This document shows, piece after piece, positions 1-6,415 of a stretch of 64,000 nt of DNA (position 1 is the stretch's first letter; the number at the start of each line of letters is the position of its first letter). A model generated the notes under the pieces. It saw only the letters and a program-made list of their open reading frames with translations. It ran no database searches and was not told the DNA's origin. The translations under genes were made by a program, and so were the position numbers. Origin of the DNA: Ardenticatenales bacterium (GTDB lineage Bacteria > Chloroflexota > Anaerolineae > Epilineales > Epilineaceae); assembly GCA_020853525.1 (NCBI GenBank), contig JADYYS010000032.1, forward strand, positions 1-64,000, given 5' to 3'.

Positions 1-387
1 GGGCGCTTCGGACTTCTGGGTGCCCGCGAAGGCGGGCACCATGGCGGCCCGCCAGGGACGCCTGCAGCCGGCCAGCTTCAGCTGCCGGTGGATTGCGACT
101 CGCCGTCATCCGCAGATCGTCACGTGACGGGCTACCAGAGAGCCGGTCAAGTAATCCGTAATCCCCTAGGCTACTGTGCCTCTGCGAAACCCCTCCCGGC
201 GCGCTGTCGCGCGCCTGTCCTCCCCAGCTGACGCTGGAGAGGACCTACGAATTGTCGCCGAGGTCCCATCTTAGCCACGGATAAGGTCGCATCCTTTCTC
301 CAGCGACAGCTGGGGAAAGGTGGCAGCGCCGTAGGCGCTGACGGATAGGGGTCTGGGTTCTCCGTCGGACATTACTTGACCGGCTCT
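1..387. other. Gene-free left edge
   Basis: No credible coding frame is present. The stretch holds the 9-bp hairpin at 19-40 and the structured inverted-repeat element at 137-389. Short open frames here are out of keeping with neighbouring codon use and lack ribosome binding sites. Confidence 0.6.
19..40. terminator. Hairpin, possible terminator of an upstream gene
   Basis: Perfect 9-bp inverted repeat (GGTGCCCGC, loop GAAG, GCGGGCACC). There is no T-run after it, so it may be a terminator-like hairpin for a gene to the left of the window or a dispersed palindrome. Function is inferred only from its shape and its position outside any gene. Confidence 0.4.
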
Positions 388-389
388 CT
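137..389. repeat. Nested inverted-repeat element (MITE-like or structured RNA)
   Basis: A perfect 19-bp terminal inverted repeat (137-155 against 371-389, beginning AGAGAGCCGGTCAAG) bounds a 253-bp block. Inside it a second inverted repeat of 20 bp with one mismatch pairs 221-240 with 297-316. Small hairpins sit in each arm (198-204 with 209-215; 323-329 with 333-339) and at the core (241-246 with 261-266). A single strand could fold into a rod with side hairpins. No transposase and no clear target-site duplication are seen. It could be a non-autonomous transposon, a dispersed repeat or a structured RNA; the right end supplies part of a stop codon of the neighbouring gene. Confidence 0.7.
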
Positions 390-1431
390 AGGCCCGCCGC
401 ATCGCCGTCCTCCAACCGGCCGCCGCGAGGAGGACGAGCAATCCGGCCAAGCCGCCGAACAGCGCCGCGTCGCCACCCGGCAACAGGTCGCCGGCGCCGG
501 CGACCGGCATCGTCGACATGTCGGCCTCGACCGGTGAGGCGGAGGGGGCGACGGATGGGGCGACGGATGGGGCGACGGATGGCGCATCGTGTGAAGGCTC
601 ACCGGCCGGCGCCGCAGGCTGCGCGCCAGCGGGCGGTGCAGCGTACGGTTCGGCGCCGCCGCCGACCATCGCGCCCGGCATGGGCGCGGCGGCCACGGTC
701 TCGGTCATCGCGCTCGTCGTCGACGTTTCCGTGACCGCTTCGGTCGCGGTGGCGGCATCGGGATCGGATGCCGCCGGCATGGCGGCCGGCAACTCGAGCG
801 CGGGCTTGAGCTTGGGCTGGGCGGCGCTGGAATCGTCGGCCGCAGCACCGTCGACGTCATCGCCCGCATCTGCGCCGCAATCGACCGCGGGGTTGAAGGT
901 GGAGTGACGGTCGGCCGGATCGCCGACGAAGTAGACGTGCAGGCTGAGGTGCTCCTCGTCGATGCCGGGATCGGGCGGCGAGACGACGAGCGGGACGCCG
1001 CCGACGCTCGGGATCGGATCGACGACGGTCGGGACGACGAACTCGAGCCCGACGACGCGATCGTTGGCGTCGAACAGCACGATCTCGGGCGCGTCGGCGT
1101 CGGCCTTCCCATCCTCGACATAGTCCGGGCGGACGAAGTGGCGGCCCATCGCGCCGGTGGCGGCCGGCAGGCCGACGGCGGTGGCGGTGACGCAGACATC
1201 CGTCGGCAGGTAGCCGGCTTGCTCGGCTTGCGCCGGCGACCAGCGGCCGTACGTCGCCACCCAGTCGGCGTATTGCGCGTCGGCCCCGCCGGATGGCGCG
1301 TTGGATGGCGCGTTGGATGGCGCGTTCGGGCCCGCCGTGCGCTGCGCCAGACTGGACGACGGCCGCGCCCAAGCGAACACGACGGCGGCCAGGATCACCG
1401 AACCGACCCGAATCGAGCGAGAACGAAGCAT
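388..1431 (-). CDS. Secreted, C-terminally membrane-anchored protein
   Basis: A 347-residue protein with an N-terminal signal peptide (residues 1-30, ending SLAQ), an ectodomain, and a C-terminal hydrophobic segment (about 322-340) followed by an arginine-rich tail, as in wall- or membrane-anchored surface proteins. The ectodomain (about 50-185) contains a GAMGRHFVRPDY...PEIVLFD...VVGLEFVVP pattern that I associate with a widespread uncharacterised secreted domain. Low-complexity Pro/Ala/Ser linkers flank it: SNAP repeats at about 36-47 and VAPS repeats at about 285-300, each made of 12-bp DNA repeats. The ATG is preceded by AGGGGGTGA at good spacing. The TAG stop overlaps the end of the inverted-repeat element. 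Function unknown. Confidence 0.8.
   Translation of the reverse strand: MLRSRSIRVGSVILAAVVFAWARPSSSLAQRTAGPNAPSNAPSNAPSGGADAQYADWVATYGRWSPAQAEQAGYLPTDVCVTATAVGLPAATGAMGRHFVRPDYVEDGKADADAPEIVLFDANDRVVGLEFVVPTVVDPIPSVGGVPLVVSPPDPGIDEEHLSLHVYFVGDPADRHSTFNPAVDCGADAGDDVDGAAADDSSAAQPKLKPALELPAAMPAASDPDAATATEAVTETSTTSAMTETVAAAPMPGAMVGGGAEPYAAPPAGAQPAAPAGEPSHDAPSVAPSVAPSVAPSASPVEADMSTMPVAGAGDLLPGGDAALFGGLAGLLVLLAAAGWRTAMRRA
545..580. repeat. 12-bp tandem repeat, 3 copies, in coding sequence
   Basis: Three perfect copies of GGGGCGACGGAT (plus strand), encoding APSV repeats in the C-terminal linker of the anchored surface protein on the minus strand. The period is a multiple of three, so copy-number change keeps the frame. 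Confidence 0.9.
1291..1326. repeat. 12-bp tandem repeat, 3 copies, in coding sequence
   Basis: Three perfect copies of GGATGGCGCGTT (plus strand), encoding NAPS repeats in the N-terminal linker just after the signal peptide of the same surface protein. Confidence 0.9.
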
Positions 1432-1568
1432 GACGTCACCCCCTGTTGCCGCCCCGCGCGGCGCGCGGTCCGCTCGCGCCGTCAGGGCCGTTCGCCTGAC
1501 GACATCGGCGCCCGTGCACGCAGCGGGTGGGGTGATCGCAGCATCCGATCAGGCGCGTTCGTAACGCA

Positions 1569-1597
1569 ATAGTAACCGGTGGTGCGTCGTTTGTCCA
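1569..1597 (-). promoter_or_regulatory. Sigma-A-like promoter for the surface protein gene
   Basis: On the minus strand TGGACA (1592-1597), 17-bp spacer, TACTAT (1569-1574). This matches the -35 box at 5/6 and the -10 box at 4/6. Predicted start of transcription is near 1562, giving a leader of about 130 nt. Confidence 0.5.
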
Positions 1598-1609
1598 GTG
1601 GCGCGGCGG

Positions 1610-3028
1610 TCAGCGCACGGCATTGCGCAGCGCGGCGGGGAAGTAGAGCGACGGGCGCGCCGTGATCGCCGGGGCGGCGTCCGGCCGAGCCTGGAACACA
1701 CCGCGGTCCGTCGGCGTGTAGTTCGGGAAGACCTCGAAGACGCGCGGGTTGCCGAGGCGCTTGGCCAGGAGCTCGGCCAGGATGTCGCGATAGTCGATCG
1801 TGATCGCCAGGTCCTCGCCCTCCGCCAGCGCCTCCGGCGCCAGCCCCGGCCACTCCGTGTGCACCGCCCGCTTCACGCCGCCGGAGATCGCGAACATGCA
1901 GCTGCCGTGGCCGTGATCCGTCCCGTTGCCGGCGTTCTGCGCCACCCGCCGGCCGAACTCGCTCATCGTCAGCACGGTCACGCCGGGATCGTCGAACCGC
2001 CGTCCGAGGTCCTGATAGAACGCGAGCAGCGCCTTGTCGAGCGAGTTCAACAGGTTGAACATCATCCCGCGCGTCGGATCATCCCAGCCCCAGATCTGGT
2101 TCGCGTGCGTGTCCCAGCCGCCGTTGTCGATGCACGCGACCTCGAGGCCGAGGTCCGCTTTGATCAGCTGGGCAATCTGCTTCAGTCCTTGGCCGAGCTC
2201 ATCGTCCGGGTACTGGGCGCCGTTCTCGGGGGCGTGGCTGGCCGGGTCGGCCTTGGCCAGCAGGTCGAGCGCCTGAAACGTGGACCTGGCATCCGAGGCG
2301 AACCAGTCGCCGGCGCACCAAAGCTGTTCGAGCAGCGCCTGGAAGCGCACGATGTCGGCCGTGTTGCCGCCGAGGTGCATGTCGGCGATGTTCTGCAGCG
2401 CGGCCGCCGGCACCGGGCCGCGCAGACTCTCCGGCACCACCGGCCCGACGCCGAGCGCGCGGAACGGCGAGGCGTTCCGCTGCGCGGTGGCCGAGAGGTA
2501 CCGTCCGAGCCAGCCCGTCGTCAGGCTCTGCGCGCCGAGCGCACCGCGCTCCATCAGGCTCATCGCGTCGAAGTGACTGCGCGAACCGTGCGGTGCGCCG
2601 GTGGCGTGTACGACGCCGAGCCGGCCGTCGTCCCAGATCCGCTTCAGGCCCGTCAGCGCCGGGTTGAGGCCGAACCGGTCGTCCAGGCCGATGACGGTCT
2701 TGCCGTCGCCCGCCTTGGGCGGCTTGAAGGCGATCCGCGGCCGCTTGTCGTAATATGCCTGCTCGGTGAACGGCACGACGGCCGACAGGCCGTCCATGCC
2801 GCCGCGCTGGAAGATCACGACGAGGATGTCGCCCCGCTGCGGCGCCGCGGCGCTGCGGAACGCCAGGCGCGGGAAGCCGCCCGGCAGCGCCGCGGCGCCG
2901 AACGCGCCGGCGCCGGCCAGGAGCCGGCGCCGGCTGAGGCCGCGTCCGTTCCCGTCCGGTGCGCCGTCGGACGCCATGGTGCGGTTCGGGTCGCTTGAGA
3001 TGTCGGGCCTGTCCCTGCGCTCGTTCAT
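1610..3028 (-). CDS. DUF1501 family Tat-exported protein
   Basis: A 472-residue member of the DUF1501 family, which is related to the alkaline phosphatase/sulfatase fold; its substrate is unknown. A twin-arginine signal (SRRRLL at 32-37 followed by an Ala/Gly-rich hydrophobic stretch to about 51) implies folded export. Family-like motifs are RGGMDGLS (75-82), GGWDTH (303-308), MSEFGRR (355-361) and GTDHGHGS (369-376). The start is the second of two in-frame ATGs: GGGGGA lies 6 nt before 3028 but abuts the ATG at 3034. It lies 32 bp downstream of the DUF1800 gene, and the two families commonly occur as a pair, so they probably form an operon and act together outside the membrane. Confidence 0.9.
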   Translation of the reverse strand: MNERRDRPDISSDPNRTMASDGAPDGNGRGLSRRRLLAGAGAFGAAALPGGFPRLAFRSAAAPQRGDILVVIFQRGGMDGLSAVVPFTEQAYYDKRPRIAFKPPKAGDGKTVIGLDDRFGLNPALTGLKRIWDDGRLGVVHATGAPHGSRSHFDAMSLMERGALGAQSLTTGWLGRYLSATAQRNASPFRALGVGPVVPESLRGPVPAAALQNIADMHLGGNTADIVRFQALLEQLWCAGDWFASDARSTFQALDLLAKADPASHAPENGAQYPDDELGQGLKQIAQLIKADLGLEVACIDNGGWDTHANQIWGWDDPTRGMMFNLLNSLDKALLAFYQDLGRRFDDPGVTVLTMSEFGRRVAQNAGNGTDHGHGSCMFAISGGVKRAVHTEWPGLAPEALAEGEDLAITIDYRDILAELLAKRLGNPRVFEVFPNYTPTDRGVFQARPDAAPAITARPSLYFPAALRNAVR

Positions 3029-3060
3029 GATCATTCCCCCGGCGTGTGCGTGATCCGGCG

Positions 3061-4617
3061 CTAGCGCCAGCTGAAGTACGGGCTGTCGAGCAGGGCGGCC
3101 ACCGTCATCGGCAGGCGGGCGCGGAGCGTCGCCTCGTCCAGGGCGTCGGTGCGGCCGTTGCCGAGGAAGTCGACGAGGCGGGCGCGGTCCTCGGCAAGCA
3201 GCGGGCGCGGCAGGATGCGCGTCGCCCAGTCGTCGACGACGTTGGCCGCCGTGCGGTCGGCGACACGGATGACGGTCTGCTCGTACAGGTAGGGGGGCAG
3301 GTTGCGCAGCTGGCCGGCGCACAACGCCTGCGCGTAGTTCCAGCGGCCGACGATGACGTGCATCCCGCTCCACGGCCGCCCGGCGTCCGGGTAGCCGTCG
3401 GGGGCGCGCCAGCGGAACGGCATCTGGTCCATCTGCTGCAGGTATGCCTCCGCCCGGCCCTCGTACTTCACGCTGTCGCCGCCCTCGTAGAAGTCGGGCG
3501 GCAGCTCGGCGATCAGCGCGCCGGGATCGACCTCCAGGGCGCGCTGGCAGGCAACCCAGTGCTCGAACGGGCGGCGGATCTTGGCCGGACCGCCGTCTGC
3601 GGCGCGCGTCGCCCGCCAGAACGCCGGGGCGTTGAACAACGTCCGGAGCATCGCCCGGATGTCGCCGTCCCGCCCGAACGCGCCGGCCACATGGGCGACG
3701 AGATCCTCGTCCGGGATGTCCGACACGAAGCGGCGAACGAGCCGGCGGGCCACGTGCCGCGCGCACGCCGGCTGGTCGACGAGGAGATCGATGACGGCCT
3801 CCCCCTCGTCGGCGCCGCCCGAGGGGATCCGCGTGCCCAGGACGACCTTGTCGCCCGGCGCGTGGTCGGCGGGGCGAAACTCGAAGACGACGTCGGCATT
3901 CCAGTTCCAGCCGGTGAAGCACTTGGCGACGGCCTTGACGTCGTTCTCGGTGTAGCCGCCGCCGACGCCGAGCGTGTGGAGTTCCATCAACTCGCGGGCG
4001 TAGTTCTCGTTGGGGCCGTTCTTCGTGTTCGTCGCCGTGTTCAAGTAGCGCATCATGACCGGGCTCTTGGCGCTGGCATGAACCAGGGCGCGGAACGAGC
4101 CGAGCGCGTGCTTGCGGACAACTTCACGGTCGTCGACCGTCTTGTAGCGGACGATGAACTCTTCCGGCATGAACACATTCAACTGGTTCGACCAATGATC
4201 GACCATGACCTCGTACAACTGGCGGCGGCTGGCGACGGCGCGGTAGAGCGTGGCCGCGGTCAGCTCGCTGGATACGGGGTGGGTCGCGTCCTTGTGCGCC
4301 TTCAGCGCGGCGGGCGACAGGGCCAGCGTCGGCAGCGCCGCCAGCGCGTCGTCGCAGTCGTGGTCATCGATCCGCTCCGGCGCCAACTGCTCGTCGATCC
4401 ACGCTGCCGGCCCGATCGTGCCGACCCGGGCGCGCTCTGCGGCCGTGGCGCCGAACGTGGCGCGGCTGAGCAAGTGGTCTTCGGGCGACGGATCCGTGAT
4501 CTGACCGCACCCGGCGGCCCAGGCACGCAGTGGCGCGGCGGCAGGCGGATCGACGGTAGCGGCGAGCGCGGCGCCGGCGGCGCTCGTGGCGAGGAATCGG
4601 CGGCGGGTGAGCGGCAT
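3061..4617 (-). CDS. DUF1800 family Tat-exported protein
   Basis: A 518-residue DUF1800 protein. The N-terminus carries a Tat signal (TRRRFL at 4-9, hydrophobic to about 22). Family hallmarks are HLLSRATFG (48-56), MMRYLN (188-193) and NENYARELMELHTLG (203-217). Biochemical function is not established for the family; association with DUF1501 suggests a shared extracytoplasmic role. The ATG follows GGGAGA at 6-nt spacing. It is the first gene of the DUF1800-DUF1501 pair. Confidence 0.92.
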   Translation of the reverse strand: MPLTRRRFLATSAAGAALAATVDPPAAAPLRAWAAGCGQITDPSPEDHLLSRATFGATAAERARVGTIGPAAWIDEQLAPERIDDHDCDDALAALPTLALSPAALKAHKDATHPVSSELTAATLYRAVASRRQLYEVMVDHWSNQLNVFMPEEFIVRYKTVDDREVVRKHALGSFRALVHASAKSPVMMRYLNTATNTKNGPNENYARELMELHTLGVGGGYTENDVKAVAKCFTGWNWNADVVFEFRPADHAPGDKVVLGTRIPSGGADEGEAVIDLLVDQPACARHVARRLVRRFVSDIPDEDLVAHVAGAFGRDGDIRAMLRTLFNAPAFWRATRAADGGPAKIRRPFEHWVACQRALEVDPGALIAELPPDFYEGGDSVKYEGRAEAYLQQMDQMPFRWRAPDGYPDAGRPWSGMHVIVGRWNYAQALCAGQLRNLPPYLYEQTVIRVADRTAANVVDDWATRILPRPLLAEDRARLVDFLGNGRTDALDEATLRARLPMTVAALLDSPYFSWR

Positions 4618-4768
4618 GGGCGGTCTCCCGGCAGGGCTGGCGACCAGCGCATAGGCGGTCGGCGGACGGAGGGCCGTTGGGCGAACCCATCCGTTCCATG
4701 GCCGGCCGATCCGAAATCGTCACAACCCCGTGCAACCGCGCGATCCGCGGCGAATGTACCCCTGCAAC

Positions 4769-4797
4769 TTGCGCCCAGGCGGCAGCGAGCATAGAAT
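4769..4797 (+). promoter_or_regulatory. Probable rpsD promoter
   Basis: TTGCGC (4769-4774), 17-bp spacer, TAGAAT (4792-4797). The -10 box is good (5/6) and the -35 weak (3/6). It implies a leader of about 80 nt before the rpsD ATG, long enough for S4-type autoregulation, although no specific S4-binding fold could be assigned by eye. Confidence 0.45.
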
Positions 4798-4885
4798 CGC
4801 GCGATTGTTGCCTTTCTGAAGGGCCCGACGATGCTGCGCGCCGGTGGGGCGTGCGGATGCGGATATTGAGGAGTTCGTCACCACC

Positions 4886-5494
4886 ATGGGTCGCTATACC
4901 GGTCCGCGGAACAAGCTCTCGCGGCGCGAAGGGATGGACCTGTTCGGCAACGGCGGGGCATCTCTGGCGCGGCGCCTCGAACAGATCCCGGGAGATCACG
5001 GACGGAAGCCGCGCCGCGGGCGGCCGTCGGACTTCCAACGCCAGCTGCGCGAGAAGCAGAAGGTGAAGCGCATCTACGGCGTGCGCGAGCGTCAGTTCAG
5101 GCGCGTCTTCGAGATCGCGCGCCACGAGCCCGAAATGACGGGCGTCGCGCTGCTCAAGCTGCTGGAACGACGCCTCGACAGCACGCTCTACCGCGCCGGG
5201 CTCGCCCGCACGCGGGCGATGGCGCGCCAGCTCATCGGCCACGGCCACGTTCTCGTGAACGGGCGCAAGGTGGACATCGCGTCGTTCGTCGTCGAGCCCG
5301 GCATGACGATCGGGATGGACATGAAGGCCCGCAAGATGACGGACGTGCAGTGGTCCGTCGACTCGCCGGTCGTCATGTGCCCGGCCTGGCTGAGCCGAGA
5401 CGACTTCGAGGTCCGCGTGCTCGACATGCCGGACCGACGGGACATCGACGCGCAGATCGAAGAGAACCTGATCGTCGAGTACTACTCGCGCTGA
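4886..5494 (+). CDS. rpsD: 30S ribosomal protein S4
   Basis: A 202-residue S4, which binds 16S rRNA early in 30S assembly. The N-terminus MGRYTGPRNKLSRREG and the S4 RNA-binding domain (about 92-155, including LLERRLDSTLYRAG and LIGHGHVLVNG) are diagnostic. No zinc-binding cysteine quartet is present near the N-terminus, so it is the zinc-independent (C-minus) type. The start is the ATG at 4886, with GAGGAG about 12 nt upstream; an earlier in-frame start at 4844 would add residues foreign to the family. The gene stands alone, away from the usual rpsM-rpsK-rpsD-rpoA cluster, so it may be a paralogue or a relocated single copy. Its last 13 bp overlap the 3' end of the convergent DUF2085 gene. 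Confidence 0.95.
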   Translation: MGRYTGPRNKLSRREGMDLFGNGGASLARRLEQIPGDHGRKPRRGRPSDFQRQLREKQKVKRIYGVRERQFRRVFEIARHEPEMTGVALLKLLERRLDSTLYRAGLARTRAMARQLIGHGHVLVNGRKVDIASFVVEPGMTIGMDMKARKMTDVQWSVDSPVVMCPAWLSRDDFEVRVLDMPDRRDIDAQIEENLIVEYYSR

Positions 5495-6201
5495 CGGTTG
5501 CTCACGCTCGCCGACGCCTCCGTGTCGGCCGAGCTGTCGTCGATCCGGCCGGCCCCATGGTGGGTTGGATCGACCGGCCGGACCTCGTTCAGTGCGGCGT
5601 CGAGCAGCGGCAACACGAACGCTGCCGTCGCCGCACCGAACAGGGCGCCGGTCAGGGTGCGCAGGAGCGGCGTCGATTCGCGCCAGCCGACGAGTTGCGT
5701 CAGGCCGTCCAGCCCGATCGGCACGAGCGCCAGCGCATATAGCGCACCGGGCAACGGGCGCAGCCGCCCGACGCCGCGGCGTGCCACGGCGATCCCGACG
5801 CTGGCCGCGAACAGCGCGCTGAACGTTGCGACGTCCCGCACGCAGACCGCCACCTGGTAGCCGACGGCCGGGTCGCGCACCGGCTGATGGAACGACAAGA
5901 GCGGCCGGGCGAGCGGCGCCGTGGTGAACGGCTGCAGTGCCGGCCAGTCGTAGTGCGCATGCGGCCCGAACAGGAACCAGCTGTGGTGGGGCAGTTGGTG
6001 GCACATCGGGCGATAGAGCACGTACAGGACCGACGACATCCGTTCGGCGCCCAACCATGCCAGCGCCGGCGCGGCAAATGCGCCGACAACGTACGCCCCG
6101 ATGCCGATCAGCCAGACGCCGAGCCAGTGGCGACCGATCCATTCGGCGAGCCGGCCGATCCACGCTCCGCCCCCGGATCCGAACGCCTCCCCGCGCGTCA
6201 C
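5482..6201 (-). CDS. DUF2085 family membrane protein
   Basis: A 239-residue multi-pass membrane protein with the DUF2085 hallmark CHQLPHHS (67-74) after the first hydrophobic segment (about 28-50) and three further hydrophobic segments. The second conserved cysteine region of the family is degenerate here (CVRDVATF). Function of the family is unknown. It starts with GTG in a GTGA overlap with the ccmD-like gene, so it is translationally coupled to the cytochrome maturation operon and is its last gene. It converges on rpsD with a 13-bp overlap. Confidence 0.8.
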   Translation of the reverse strand: MTRGEAFGSGGGAWIGRLAEWIGRHWLGVWLIGIGAYVVGAFAAPALAWLGAERMSSVLYVLYRPMCHQLPHHSWFLFGPHAHYDWPALQPFTTAPLARPLLSFHQPVRDPAVGYQVAVCVRDVATFSALFAASVGIAVARRGVGRLRPLPGALYALALVPIGLDGLTQLVGWRESTPLLRTLTGALFGAATAAFVLPLLDAALNEVRPVDPTHHGAGRIDDSSADTEASASVSNRQRE

Positions 6202-6413
6202 TTCGCGCCCGGACCGCCTGCCGCGCCGGAAGCGCTGCCGCCCTCGATCCCCATGCCGGCGTCGGCGGCCGCACGTTCCGCCGCGAGGGCCGCAGCGTCC
6301 GCCCCAGCGTCCGCCGCGGCGGCGGCGACGGTGCGCCGCCGCCGCTGGATCGACCAGCCGTAGCCGCCGATCAGCATGCCGGCCACGAGCCAGGCCGCCG
6401 CAACGTAGCCCAT
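6198..6413 (-). CDS. CcmD-like small membrane protein
   Basis: A 71-residue protein with one N-terminal membrane segment (about 3-20, ending YGWSIQ) followed by four arginines and an Ala-rich cytosolic tail. This size and pattern match CcmD-family proteins that help release holo-CcmE from CcmABC in system I cytochrome c maturation. The ATG lies 2 bp after the upstream stop, with GAGGAGG 7 nt before it, which favours this start over the TTG at 6419. Position inside a ccm operon supports the call; sequence conservation in CcmD is low, so the assignment rests on shape and context. Confidence 0.65.
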   Translation of the reverse strand: MGYVAAAWLVAGMLIGGYGWSIQRRRRTVAAAAADAGADAAALAAERAAADAGMGIEGGSASGAAGGPGAK

Positions 6414-6415
6414 CG

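Noticed and set aside
545..1326. Short direct repeats suggestive of a CRISPR array
   Set aside because: Units are 12 bp, contiguous without spacers and in frame in a coding region.
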